Assembly (NCBI GenBank): GCA_963989245.1
Contig: OZ022342.1
Span: forward strand, 13,757,995-13,821,994
Length of the DNA stretch: 64,000 bases
Direction of reading: 5' to 3'
Source of the DNA: Nansenia antarctica
Lineage: Eukaryota > Chordata > Actinopteri > Argentiniformes > Microstomatidae
Shown here: positions 1 through 16,232 of the stretch, in pieces
How the letters are laid out: each line of letters opens with the position of its first letter
How positions within the stretch are numbered: the stretch's first letter is position 1
Notes under the pieces: model-generated
Database searches by the model: none
What the model saw: only the letters and a program-made list of their open reading frames with translations
What the model was told of the DNA's origin: nothing
Position numbers and translations under genes: made by a program

Positions 1-486
1 AGTAATTTGTGTATACACCATGAGAGACACAATATTACAGTGCTGCTCTATACAGTTTTTCATTTGCTGCGATTGCATCTCTAAAGCTGATCAAATCTTC
101 TTGAGGTGTCACTGGTGCAAGACACATTAAGGGTTGAACTATCCAGAAATACATGTTCTTGATCCAGTGAAAGGATCCAAGGGGGAATTGAGGAGCCAAT
201 AACAGAGACAGAGATGATACATCAACAGATGGAATAGAGCACTGAACTAAACATCCTGTCAGGTCTAAGTCGTTTAAAATGAAATAATAAAGTCTATCCT
301 TACAGGCAAGTGAATGTAATCAAATCGATCGCCTTACAGTAAGTGAATATAAAGAAATAAGCCTTTCTGAACTATACATTTGCGAAGCTGCGAGAAGCTC
401 TCCCGTCTGCTGTTAGTGTGAGCTGAAGAGATGGCCAAGGAGATCCAGCTCAAGGCCATCATGCTGTCTGCCTCTTCACACACACT
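1..486. other. left-edge sequence, no clear gene
   Basis: No gene can be supported. The minus strand at about 400-486 is open and looks faintly exon-like, but it has no convincing splice sites and directly abuts a Tc1-type terminus at about 487. Confidence 0.3.
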
Positions 487-1060
487 ATACACTATATGTT
501 CAAAAGTATTGGGACACGTGAATATCACACCCATATGTGCTTGTTGAACTTCTCATTCCAAAACCATGGGCATTATTATGGAGTTGGTCCCACCTTTGCT
601 GCTATAACAGCTTCCACTCTTCTGGGAAGGCTTTCCACTAGATTTTAGAATGGTTGCTGGGATTTGCTCCCATTCAGCCACAAGAGCATTAATGAGGTCG
701 GGCAATAATGTTGGCCGAGAAAGACTGGCTCGCAGTTGGCGTTCCAATTCATCCCAACGATGTTCGATGGGGTTGAGGTCTGAGCTCTGTGTGCAGGCCA
801 GTCAAGTTCTCCCAGACCAAACTCTGCAAACCATGTCATTATGGACCTCACTTTGTGTATGGGGGCATTGTCGTGCTGAAACTGGAAAGGGCCTTCCCCA
901 AACTGTTGCCACAAAGTTGGAAGCATACAATTTTCTAGAATCGCATTGTATGCTGTAGCATTAAGATTTCCCTTCACTGGACTGAAGGGGCCTAGCCCAA
1001 ACCATGAAAACAGCCCCAGACGATAATTGTGTCGACATACCATATAATGTATATATATAT
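487..1060 (-). mobile_element. degenerate Tc1/mariner-type transposon
   Basis: This is an internally deleted Tc1-like element. The minus strand encodes the C-terminal DDE half of a Tc1 transposase, with HDNAP and a DWPA/NPIEH-like region. It is broken by a frameshift near 740 and lacks the N-terminal DNA-binding half. The left end (TATGTTCAAAAGTATTGGGA at about 495) is typical of the family's inverted termini; the right end near 1050 has decayed into a TA-rich stretch. A second, shorter copy of the same family lies at 10.7-10.94 kb. Confidence 0.75.
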
Positions 1061-2550
1061 ATAGGGCCAACCATTCACTTTGAGCCAGACCCAGAGTTCA
1101 GAACACGAGAATCTTACCATGGGACAGAAGATTCCTCACAACCCCAATCAAGGTCTTTTCATTAACAGAATGCAAAGGTTTGACTGACAGATCCCTGATG
1201 CAATCATCAACGTCCCAGAGCATCTTGTGGAGCTTTTCCCTGAGGTCTCTGTACAGTCTGAGTCATATTGCAACTACTTCTGGAACATGGACTCACAGAG
1301 ACAGGCTAAACCAACAGTCAGGACCTGTTCAGCCTAATGGTGCTCTCAAAACTCCCATCAGCTTGTTCCCTTCTCTTTACCTCTTGGGTAGGACTAAAAC
1401 AGTAACAATGGCTGACAGTTTACTTTTGACCCTTTAGAACACGCAACAATTCCCTGATGTTAGCCTCAGTCTTATCTTCCAACCAGCACTAAAAGCCTCT
1501 ATCAAAAGAGTTCAACTCAAACATAGGTAGAAGGAAGTCTGATGAGTGAAACACGTGTGTGACCTATGTGAGTAGCAGTATCCTGTGTTACGGTCCCTAG
1601 AATGTCTAGCGTGGCAGTTATGGGGTAGGCAACCTCCACAAGGCCTTGGCTGACTAGGGAGGATCAGCCAGGTATTTAAACATACTGCAACTGATAACCA
1701 ACCACATACTGTAGTATAATGTATACCGCATGTGGAAGATTTGCCCACCTCACGACCAAAGCCCCACACCAGCCCTATTTTTATTGAATACGATGTATGC
1801 CATTTAGCTTGTACTTTTATCTGAAAAAACTGACATTGCAATGAATGCAGACATTTTTCAGTATACATGGTCCCAGAGGGAATAGTGTGTATCTGGCTAG
1901 AAATGACATGTCTCGTACATTTTTCCACTATACATGGTCCCAGCGGGAATGGTGTGTATCTGGCAAAAAAAATCCATATTAGTCTCATATATGTATGAAT
2001 CTATTCATTAAAAAAACGACAAAAAGCTCTTACGTGGGTATTCTAAACCAGGATTGGTCTGGGAGTCTCCATGTTTCATAGTCTGACATCATTTGGAGCA
2101 CTAGAGGATGATCCCTGGGTATATTCAGCAGATACCAATGCAGAAACATCCTGTACAAAACATGTTGTACTGAGTGAACAATCCTATAATGTATGTCTGA
2201 ACGGTGGTACAGCAGTCTAGGTTTGTTGACAACCAACTTAATGGGCAAGGGATGTTACAAGGGACAAGTTCTGAAACACAGATGCTAAGTTGTTCTCTTG
2301 GTGACAGGAGCCTAAGCAGTGTTGATGAATGGAATACTGGAGGATATAGTGTTAGTGCCAGGGTCTAGACAGGACTGTCAACTGCTAGCCCCAGGGACGA
2401 GGGCTCGAGGAGAGCTGGGGTGCTGTGTTTAGACAGGGCATCCTGTGTTGCTAATACAGAGGAGGAACAGGCCTTAGCATCAGCAGAGAGGAGGAGTGAA
2501 ACCAGACTCCCAATAACTTAACATCCTACAGACCTCAGCCAATTCCTCAG
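1061..2550. other. intergenic, no gene seen
   Basis: Only short, unsupported open frames on either strand. The one visible structure is the short imperfect duplication at 1850-1964. Confidence 0.4.
1850..1964. repeat. two-copy imperfect tandem repeat, ~67 bp
   Basis: Two neighbouring copies share ATACATGGTCCCAG and GTGTGTATCTGGC, offset by about 67 bp. No coding role is visible. Confidence 0.6.
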
Positions 2551-2555
2551 TTTAC

Positions 2556-2560
<5 letters not shown>

Positions 2561-2599
<39 letters not shown>
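2561..2599. repeat. (TG)n microsatellite
   Basis: Simple dinucleotide run of about 39 bp. Confidence 0.95.
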
Positions 2600-2603
<4 letters not shown>

Positions 2604-3545
2604 CTTCCTTAACAACCCATCCATAGGGTACAACAGGCTTATTAAATAAAAATGTCCAATCTCCCTACAAATAACATTTTGAAAATCTGCCCCCCTAAGA
2701 ATATAGCTGAATAGCCCTGCTGAGGAAGCTATACTTTGTCCACTCTGACCCCACTGTCAGACCGTCCTCAGCAGCTCTGTGGTGGTCTGAAGAGCAATGC
2801 ATCCTGCTGCCTCCCTGCATGATGCTCCCATACCCCAAGGAGAAATGTCCCTGACACGCTCCCAGCTCCCATGGACACACAACACCAGCAGCGGCCACTA
2901 ACACCTCTCTGCTGCTAACATTTTGGGGCAGCTGCCCTATCACATTTTAGTCTGCATCTAGATAAGATATAAATAGAACAACGACAAAAAAACATGGTGT
3001 AAATTCAAGCATCCTGCATGTTCGCATGTTTCGCAAAATAGTTTAGTCTAATCTAACTCATGACAGTAAACGTAAACACATATTTTCTACTAGTCAATAA
3101 GAGCCACAGATTTGTAGACACATCTAGGAGACAGGTCTGATTCAACTCCAAAAAGGCATCGCAGCTCTCAAAACACTCACATACTGCAGTGTTCTTCTCT
3201 GCTTCTCTGCTTGTTCTTGTCGGCTTGTCTCTCATTCCTATATTTCAGTAATGCAAAAACAGGACATGTTTTTTAAACTGACGGATGTGGCTGCCAAAAT
3301 ATGCTACTGTATAGAGAAAGGCAAGCAGGAGAATGAGATGACACTTCAAAGGTGGAGTTGAGGAGAAAAACATCCTGCGGTGGCCTTAATCTCCAAACAC
3401 CTGCGATAACGGAGACTCCTTTGATGTTGTTTGTTCAGCTATAGAGGAAAACCTGACAGATATTTCAGAGAGAGGAGGCATTAGACATATCCACCCTCCA
3501 CGGACTATTCACAGACAGACTTGCATTATACAAAAAGTCTGCAGA
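2600..3545. other. intergenic, no gene seen
   Basis: Short open frames only, without splice or domain support. Confidence 0.4.
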
Positions 3546-3549
3546 ACAC

Positions 3550-3625
3550 TTGATTTGATTTGATTTGATTTGATTTATTAGGATCCTCATTAGCTCAGCT
3601 ACTCTTCCTGGGGTCCACACAACAG
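3550..3625 (-). repeat. (TTGAT)n tail with retroposon 3' end
   Basis: A run of TTGAT units is followed by TTATTAGGATCCTCATTAG, which looks like a retroposon 3' tail. Read on the minus strand it ends in (ATCAA)n. No coding part is attached. Confidence 0.5.
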
Positions 3626-4984
3626 TAAATATAAACTGAATGACACTGTGACGGATAGAGGTGATACAACTCGGACAAATCAATATAATGTTTTGAGAGG
3701 CTGTAAAAACAGATCTGAGAGACCAACGCCACATTGTTGTACAGACAAGAACTGTGATGTACAGACTCCTGTCGCGAGTTCCTCACCTGAGGAACTGGGC
3801 ATCTTATCAAGAGAACGTGGTCATGGTGCTACAAAAAACTGAATCAACACTGAAGTGTTCCTCATTCCTTGGAGTTGAGCATAGAAAAACAGGGTCTGAG
3901 CTGATTTACACCCTCATGAGCAACTCATATGTGAGACAGAACCTAAACTGAGAGAACACTGGCCATCTTGTGGTGTTTTAAAGCAACTGATGCAGTACTG
4001 TATATGGCTTCGTTCAGAGGCAGCAAACTCCATAAACACAGCAGCTATCCGTCTGGCTATCCTTGATTGGTCCATATTTATGCCTCTGCCCCAGACCTTG
4101 AACCCACCCCAACCAGCCACTACCCCTCCCCCAGATCCTTTTTTACTGTCCTTTGTAGCCAATCACTAGGAAATTCTAATCTCTTATTTCATCCTTACTC
4201 TTCTTTATTATACATCTTATTTATCTGTTCCAGTGAATCTACCACTGATTAAGGAATAACGGTTTCCTTTTCAGATAAAAGAAAATCAATGCAGCCACTA
4301 AAATTCTCCTGTGAATCTTTACTTGACAGAAAGTATACAATATTTATTCTAACTCCCAGATGAATAGAGCTCTTATATAACTCCTGTCAGTTTCTTCCCA
4401 GTCACATCCAGAAACAAAAACAAAAAACACTTGTATACTACAGTATATTGTTTTCCTATATAGAAAAACCTCAGACTTACTGTCTTTCTCCATTATGGTT
4501 TTAACTGCTATATCAAGAAAGTGCACTTAAGGCTTTAAATGGAAAACAAACCACTTCCAAAAAAACGTTTATATCTTAAAGGAATGTAAAACCCAAACCA
4601 TGTCTCACCACTACTTTAAAGACGTATGGAGATCGTAATAGAACCCATTATGTCACCATTGTCATGTACTGTAACATGTAAGACCCAAAAGCACTATGAG
4701 GGATTTCTGATTGGACATTTCAAGCTACAGTAGTTAAGGGCCTTTCATTTATTGGTAATGCTCATGGTACAGTATGCTGAAATGCATCCATTGCACCATT
4801 CAAAGACCATGATGGGGGTCGTGGGACAGCACCGCATGGCCTTGCTGTTGTCATGGCAATGGAATTATCAATTCTGTTTCTAAGACAACTCAACCACAGT
4901 ATGTGTGGTGTAGTGTTTTGTTGTAAGGCCTGACAATAATCTATCTAGCAAATAGTTTTGTCCACTTTCATAAACATTCAGTAT
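3626..4984. other. intergenic, no gene seen
   Basis: AT-rich sequence with short unsupported frames on both strands. Confidence 0.4.
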
Positions 4985-5032
4985 AATTTTAATTAATTTT
5001 GCCATTTAGCAGACGCTTTTATCCAAAGCGAC
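4985..5032 (-). repeat. L2-type LINE/SINE 3' tail fragment
   Basis: Contains the reverse of the conserved fish L2 tail (TTTAGCAGACGCTTTTATCC, then AAAGCGACTTACAA). Other tails of this family occur at 12.15, 17.84, 23.28, 42.22 and 60.06 kb. Confidence 0.75.
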
Positions 5033-5767
5033 TTACAATTACGTATACACATGAAATGCATACTGTATAGTGATAAACATAGACATGTTGGCTCTGCAAC
5101 CAGTTTTGTTGCATCATCATCATGGTTTGAGTAATAGTGTACTTCCAAGTGTGACAGGCTGACAGCCACACTGGGCCAGTATCAAGCATAATACAAGCAT
5201 CCATCTTGATGATCAATTACATGTGGATAAATGGCACAGCATCCGCTACCCCAGTAATATCTTCTTTAATGGTCTCCTACAGTTATAAAATACAAGGCTA
5301 TATGACATTATTGGCCTTTAAAATGATGTAATATAGTGCAGCTATAAGCACCTGACCTGCAGGCAACCCCCCCATGTGACAGAATATTAACATGTTCATC
5401 ATGTGGCACATAAAACACCCTCAAACGTCAATAATCCAGTTGCTCTTTTTCTACTCTCTTTCCTCCAGTTCATATGTACAGTATAAGAAATCCATTAAGG
5501 GATAAAACGAATTCATAAATAGTCTTTAATATCAATGATCCTCCATGATGAAAGCATTCGAGGGGTACTAGCATATCCCTTAATCCTAAAATCTACATAC
5601 AATTGTGCTCATGAAGGCAAATGTTTGATCAAACCAATAGGGCCTTTCTCATACAGTTCTTCCCTTCGGTCACCTTCCATCTAATGACTGTAGTACATCA
5701 GCTTCAAATCAGTCAGGGGGGGGGCACTTGTTCAATATGGTGGACAGTCCTTGCCATTGGAAGGATA
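5033..5767. other. intergenic, no gene seen
   Basis: Nothing recognisable except a short G-run near 5717. Confidence 0.4.
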
Positions 5768-5775
5768 CTGCACAT

Positions 5776-5886
5776 CAGGGGAGGCTGGTGGAGGTAGAAA
5801 TCAAGGACAGGCTCATAGTAATACATTCCATTCCATGCATTACAACGAACCTGTCCTGCGTTGTTTACCTTCACCACCCACCACTG
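5776..5886. mobile_element. hAT-type MITE with 8-bp target duplication
   Basis: A 111-bp element whose ends are imperfect inverted repeats: CAGGGGAGGCTGGTGG on the left and the complement CAGTGGTGGGTGG on the right. It is flanked by a perfect 8-bp duplication, CTGCACAT (5768-5775 and 5887-5894), as expected for hAT insertion. It has no coding capacity. Confidence 0.85.
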
Positions 5887-6161
5887 CTGCACATGTGAGA
5901 TTTGCTAAAAACGATCTCTATAGAGATAGAATGACTATACATTGGCTACATTGACTTCAAAGGAACACTCGAAACGTCACAATTATATCATTGTTAAAAG
6001 TCTTAGTGTAAAACATACTGCTGAATTCAGCTGGGTCCCAGTATCAGGGCCAAAAGAACACTAACTCCAATGAAAATGCCAACACTTATCACCACCTTCT
6101 GGTCATAAGTAGGTACTCCAGTCACTGTACATTGTCGGAGATAAAGCTCAAAATGGCTCAC

Positions 6162-8658
6162 CTGGTATTAAAGAGGGGATCATTGTGGAAGGGTGACAGG
6201 CGCATTGCTGTATTCTTCACTGAGAGAACGATATCCTGGTTGTAAGGCCCCATGGCTCTTGGCTCTTGTGTTTGATAGGTGGATGAACACCACACAGGCT
6301 GACCTGAGAATAATATAATGATCAATAATCACAAACAAGAGCATAAGCACCCCATAACATTCATGCAAATGATACCACCGCATGAAGAAATACTGGTATC
6401 GCTGCAAATTGCATTACCCCCTGATGAGGCGTGATATTGTATTTTGTTGTGGGTGGTCACCAGCTATGTGTTTGTTTGTTGTTATACTGTACCTTAACAT
6501 TACAATAAAAAATGTATCACAAATCTGGTCATCTATTAACAAACTGATAAAAACACTGCTTATTATCTCTTTTGTCTACCAGCTTCACTTTTGGTCCATT
6601 GTTGTCTGGCTATGTTGCTAATGGAAGGGCCATATGTTAGTTTCAACCATTGACTGGACAGCCAATAATCTCTTCTTTGCTGAGGCTTAACGTGGGTGTT
6701 GTATTCTCTGTTATAATAGCAGCCACTGGCAACAACACATAGCAACTAATATGCATTAATAAGACGAAAAGATAGATCTTTTACTTGGACAGTTGCTACA
6801 GTATGTAAAAAAAAACAAAGATGCAAAAAAAGATACAAATAAAGACAGCCTTTACAAACTGGGTGTGAACTCACATGGCAGCTCTTGAATTCGGGTGAAA
6901 TTAAATCCTGAGTCATACTGTAATACTAGGGTTAGTATGAAGAAATTAATGTTTATTATTCTGAGATGGTCACTGTACCTTCATGATAATCCAGCAGAAA
7001 ACATGTTAGCAAGTGTGGGCACACCTCCTCAAGAACGGAGCAGAAAGCACAGAAAGCGCCCGGGTCTTTAGAAGACAACTGGTCCAAAAATATCTCAGCC
7101 CTTTTCTTATTGGTGTCGTAACTCAGGATCTCTGTGTACTCGCCCAGAGAAAATACCCTGTTATACACTAGGTATGGCAGCACCTTGTTGACATCCAGTT
7201 CCCTCAGTAACCTTTCCCTGTGGTGTCTCAAGATTTTGGCAGCCCACATTTTCTTGCCAGATGGTCTCCTGTCGCTGTTCTGCTTCCCCAAAAACCATCT
7301 CCGAGTATCACTGGCAAACATTTTAAGGTTAGGTAATAGCTCACTCTCTCTATCTCTGCAAAGCTCAATTGAATAGTACATATTCTACAAAGAATGAGCT
7401 TGCCTTGCCCAATAGCTCAATGTTGACAGACATGATACTACAACTGGAGAGGATGGCAGACAATCTTGAGGGACAAAAAAAATTACCATGAGGCTTATAG
7501 TCCTTAAGAGGATTATCATACTTTGTTTAGACCATCACAAACTGTTAATCAACGCAGGAAAAGACACCCCTCTGACCAATTGGTTTTGTTGATAAAGACT
7601 TTGCCTGTAATATTCTTTAGAAAGAAAAATGAATAGCCGCTTGAATGGCTGACTATATGCAGCTCAGTCTTACTAGCGTAAGCTCTCAGGTAGGCTATAC
7701 ATCTGTTTTATTCCTTGGCAATGATATTTCAAGAGCAGAATAGACTGTTGCGTTGCAGAATGATCAACTCTTTTGATCAGCCCTACTTTTAGATCGTATA
7801 CTGTATAGAATGAGATGGTCAAACTATGATATGCTCAAACTATTCTATTAATTAATTGTTAATATGAAATAGGCTATTTTGTTGGAGTGTCTGTAATAAC
7901 CTGTTGTTTGGCACTATGTGTTCTTGTATTCTTACGTATAGTTTTTTGTATATAACTGAACAATACAGTTTTGTCCGTGGTTAATACATTACACATTGCA
8001 CATTTAGACTTATGTTTATCACTCAATGTTATTCAAGCTCTCTGTGTTGAGTTAACCAACATGACCGGACATGATTAGTCTGTAGCTGCTGAAGGTGCCA
8101 GTGTTATCATGATGGCTAACTGACATGTCATCTTTGCATTAAGGCGGTTTAATTTAGCTTTATGAATATTCTGAATATTTCATTCTGAACATTAATGTTA
8201 GCACAATTTGGCTTTTTAACACCAAAAGTAAAAACGTTTGTTTTGAAAGATGATTTGAAAGAAAGATTTTGAAATTACAAATTGCAATCAATGATATGTC
8301 ATTACAAGTATTAACACATTTTTACGGATAAATAAATCATTGCAAAATATGCATATTGTCAATTCAACATCTTTTTATAGAAACAATTAAGTGTGTGGTA
8401 AAGGTACAGTTAGGAGGCAGGGGCTATTATCACCAATGGACTTTAAACTACTTGCCAGAAATATGCATGGTTTAACTAAATGCTGTGGCAAAAACCTGAG
8501 TCGTATGATGATGTGGATAGACACTAGGCTATTTGTTTTATACGGTAGAAAAACGTTTTTTTTTTAATGACTTACTTTTTGGATAGTGGACTCTGACGGA
8601 CGAGGAATTCGAGCAAGGATGTCAACAGTTGTTTCACTTCGTGCTTCACTTCTGTCAT
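6162..8658 (-). CDS. CARD-domain protein, 5' three exons (partial)
   Basis: Three exons join in frame on the minus strand: 8658-8576 (ATG; MTEVKHEV...), 7355-6979 and 6303-6162. Donors are GTAAGT, GTACAG and GTGAGC; acceptors are TTTGCAG and ATTCTCAG. Junction phases 2 and 1 agree. Exon 2 encodes a six-helix death-fold of CARD type: RHHRERLLREL, VNKVLPYL, EYTEIL, KKRAEIFLDQL, GAFCAFCSVLEE and PHLLTCFLLD, at about residues 70-150. CARDs mediate homotypic assembly in apoptotic or inflammatory complexes. About 65 residues precede the CARD, which is unusual for caspases or adaptors. Exon 3 continues into a low-complexity region (GPYNQDIVLSVKN) and is read in a different frame from the longest open frame there. 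No stop or terminal exon was found below 6162, so the product is incomplete. I could not assign an orthologue. Confidence 0.65.
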
Positions 8659-9344
8659 GCCTGGTAGTTGGTACAGAAAGACACATATTATTGCCAGTGT
8701 CAAAAGCTGTAATTAGGAATAATAAACACTGCTAAGAGATACATAACGTAGATGAACTGCTGTGCATCAGACATTTTATTATTATTATTTATGAAATTCA
8801 AAGATTATGCTACAGGCGAGGTTGGCGCCACTGCCCTTCTATCTGTGTGATTGCGCCAAAACCGGAAAGCGTCACGTACAGGGTTGCCAAATGGGTCGTG
8901 TTCCCGCCGAATGGGCTACTTTTGATCACACTGGGCCGGAAAAAAAGCATTTAGGCGGTATCAAAATGTCAGTGCCTGAAAGTTACAAAATGCGTTAGGT
9001 CGTAGCTACATACATATAGGTTTTTATTTTTTATTTTACAAACATCATTGGCAACAGACATACAGTTTAGGGGCAGGAGATGAGCACCTGCCCAATAGTA
9101 ATTAACGTTTTTCTTGCCTGGTTTTTGGTGGATTTAGCGGTTTTTAGACTGGTTAGGATGGAAATCGTGAAGCCCATCTGGCAACCATGTTCACGTGATA
9201 CTGTACCGCGTGTATTTTTCAAACATTTCTCCGAACTACAAGCTAGTTAGGCTGAAGACGATTATAAACATTTCATAGACAATATTATAATATATAATAT
9301 ATAGTTAACAATTATTTGTTTTACCTGTTCAATCTTTACAAAGT
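8659..9344. promoter_or_regulatory. divergent promoter region, CARD gene / terb2
   Basis: The two start codons, at 8658 (minus) and 9345 (plus), point away from each other with only 686 bp between them, so this interval should hold both promoters. About half of it is occupied by a hAT MITE (8879-9189). No TATA element is obvious. Confidence 0.45.
8879..9189. mobile_element. hAT-type MITE
   Basis: The left end, CAGGGTTGCCAAATGGGT, pairs with the complement of the right end, CATGGTTGCCAGATGGGC. The flanks are GTCACGTA and TTCACGTG (6 of 8 identical), consistent with a decayed 8-bp target duplication. No transposase. Confidence 0.7.
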
Positions 9345-13303
<3,959 letters not shown>

Positions 13304-13342
13304 TGCATAACATCAGATCCCAGAGATACAGATCACAGTGAT

Positions 13343-13348
13343 AATAAA
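13343..13348 (+). terminator. terb2 polyadenylation signal
   Basis: AATAAA 40 bp after the terb2 stop; further AATAAA-like motifs lie near 13490. Confidence 0.55.
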
Positions 13349-13624
13349 GATTATGACTTTTGTATTTGAGAACAAATATATGCTGTTAAATTGTTAGCCC
13401 CAAGACAGCAATATATTGTGCTTGCTTTTTAACCCAACTTCTTTCCTGTTGTGGCATTTGTTGTATGATGTTAATTCTGTTTAATTATAAATAAATCAAT
13501 GGAAGAACAATAAATACTTTTCTGGGATTCTGGGTTCAGAGTTGTATACTTTTGTTGTACATAAGACATTGACATTGCAAACATGTAGCCTATGCAGTAC
13601 CTTATTAAAATCATGTTTAAAACA

Positions 13625-13830
13625 GACGATAGGGGACGCTTGGTGAAGTAATGCACTAAGCGTCGACCATGTAACCGCAGGGTTCCCGGTTCGATTCCGG
13701 CCGCGGACATATCCTGCATGTCATCCCTATTCTCTCTCACCCATCCTTCCTGTCAAATCTCTACTGTCTCTATCGCAAGAAAAAGGAAAAGTGTGACTGC
13801 CCCACTCCCCCCCCAAAATAAGTAATAAAT
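13625..13830 (+). mobile_element. tRNA-derived SINE-like repeat
   Basis: A tRNA-like head has an A-box-like TGGTGAAGTAATGC and a canonical B box, GGTTCGATTCC (about 13689). A tRNA-unrelated body and an A-rich end (AAAATAAGTAATAAATA) follow. It is not a functional tRNA because no clean acceptor stem can be drawn. Confidence 0.55.
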
Positions 13831-13831
13831 A

Positions 13832-14793
13832 TAACCGTGGCAATGGGGCGTGTTCCTACAGGTTGTAGATTGACAGATAGGGGGTAGACCTACAGACAGG
13901 GGGTTAGACCACTCACCTAATATGGGCCAAGTTGAACTTATGATATACTAAGCTATGATAGGAAATACCCTAGGACCACGGGCCTGTAAGGTACCAGTCA
14001 CCTAATTATAGGCTACTATGCTATGATGATGATATACACTAAGCGTAAATACAAAAATGCATTGTGGATTAACCTTCCCCAGTTAATGACCATGTTGTAT
14101 AGCTTATGTCAAGCATTTCATTACTTATAATGTGCTTACACTATATTCTGCAAGCCTAGCATAGTATGCCACCCCCATCTGACTGAATCAGGTAAAGCGG
14201 TCATGAGAAGATGAGTTTTAAAGTGCTATATTATCATTAGCCTTAGCTTTTAGCCAAAATTGTGTTTTTTGAGATAACTGGAAAAGCTTCAACATGGTAA
14301 CACATTGTAGTGCCAAGATGCATTGTTAATCAGACATGGGAGGTATATGTTTTCAATATATTTAGAGTATGTTAAGTGATATGAACCAAAGTAAAGTTCT
14401 GTGTAGGCTATTTGTGAACGATATATAATGTTAAGCTGAATGGAATCAATATACAGCATAGAGGCAATGACAAGGTTAAGGAATGAGCGGAAGAGGAGAA
14501 AGCAGTGGGAAGATGCATGTGGACGAGAACTACACTTTATAGTAAACGATAGTTTGATAACGTCAAGTTTGTTTACACTTTACATTTCGGTTGGCATTGG
14601 TTGACAGTTGCTGCACAGACTCCTCACCTCTCGGATCGTCTTCATTTTGATCAACATTGTGTGTAATGTCTTCTCTGCTGTCCTCGCTGCTGCGCTCGGT
14701 TTCCAATTGAAAAGGCTGGACAGAAAACAGCGTGACCTGCGACCTCTGTCCTCTCGTATTCATAAAATATGGAGGAGGGTGGGCACGTTTTTT

Positions 14794-14833
<40 letters not shown>

Positions 14834-16183
14834 TCAACTTGTGACACGTTTTTTTTTTTTTTTTTATATCTTCAATTTGTGGCACGTTTTTTTGGGGGGG
14901 GGGATATCTTCAATCTTCAAATGCTTCGACATAGTAACACACACAGCCTGTCGACTTCCATAAATATTGACGTAGCAGGGCAAATTCTCAGAGCATTTGA
15001 AAATTCTGGCCCAATCTTTTTTCTTTTTATATAATTTTCTCCGATATCTTTAAATGAATCTCTTATCCTTTGACACCATATAGAGAGACGTGCACAACAC
15101 ATGTTCATATACAATTTCAGACCAATCCGACTTACACTTGGTTTTAGGTGAATTTGTATAAATGTGGCCACATTTTGCACCTGCAGAAAAATCCATCATG
15201 GCGGACCTTATGGGTTCTTGAGGCAAATATGTTCCCCATGAGGAAAGACACATATATGTACCACGTTTCATACATTTTCATCCAACGGAGTGGAAATGGC
15301 AGCATTCTGAAGTTAATTATTTACTTTTGGTTATTATAGCGCCACCTATGGTCTAATCATGGTCATTCTTTCTGCCATAGTTACTGATGCTCTCTGGTTG
15401 TGACATGCAAATTCATAGCATTTTTTTGCTATTTGACCAAGGCCAGGAAAAGAATAAGAAGAAGTAAACCACTAATAACAATACTGTTCCTACTACTATG
15501 TAGTAGTAGGAACACTAATAAAACAGTCCATAGTTAGGCCTATAATCATATTCCTTGGCCTTTGTGCTGAACACAGTCTATTGTAGTGGTTTTATATCAT
15601 GTTATACTGAGAAATGTCAGTCTCTACAGTAGTGGCGAAGCTAGCACTCAAGGAAGGCCCATTTCCTTCCTGTAAGGGATGGGCCAAGATCTGTGGCGCA
15701 GTGAATAATTCTGACTATGGACAGGGCCCATAACTTGTGTAATCACAGATTTGTATAATATGATTGGTTCCCAAGAATAGTGACCTCATGACCAAGGACA
15801 GTTCTATAAATATGAGTCGCACCCATCGTTGGTGGCTGCTTCTTGCTTTGCGCTATTCCTTCTTGCTTATTGGTCTGCTCATTTCTCTCTGCGCTCATGT
15901 AACTTGGCTTAATAAAAGGCCTCTTTGGAGACAATTGATCTAAGCTCTTTGTGCTTTGTAAGTTCTACTAAATCTATTAAGAATCAATTATATCCACGAC
16001 ACTATCAAAATATTTTTTTCACTTGGGTTCTACTGTAGGTGTTGGTTTCACCAAAGCGTCATGGTTTCACCAAAGCCTCTTTGAAAGGTTTCACCAAACA
16101 TGCTGTTAAACCTGTAATGCAAGTTCTTCATTGGAGTTTTACTGTGCGTCAGTAGCCTATAGTCTCATTGTTAAATCTTTCAG
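13832..16183. other. intergenic, simple repeats only
   Basis: No gene. It contains a (TA)n tract at about 14800-14832, several T-runs at 14850-14905, and a stretch around 15170-15350 (CGCCACCTATGG) that looks like an old dispersed repeat. Confidence 0.4.
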
Positions 16184-16232
16184 TGGGAGACATACAAGAA
16201 GACAGCTCACAAGGAGGAAAAGACAGAAACAC

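Noticed and set aside
334..534. Minus frame that could be another CARD-gene exon
   Set aside because: No credible splice sites; borders a Tc1 terminus.
13625..13711. Possible tRNA gene
   Set aside because: B box is good, but the 5' half does not fold as a tRNA and a SINE body follows.
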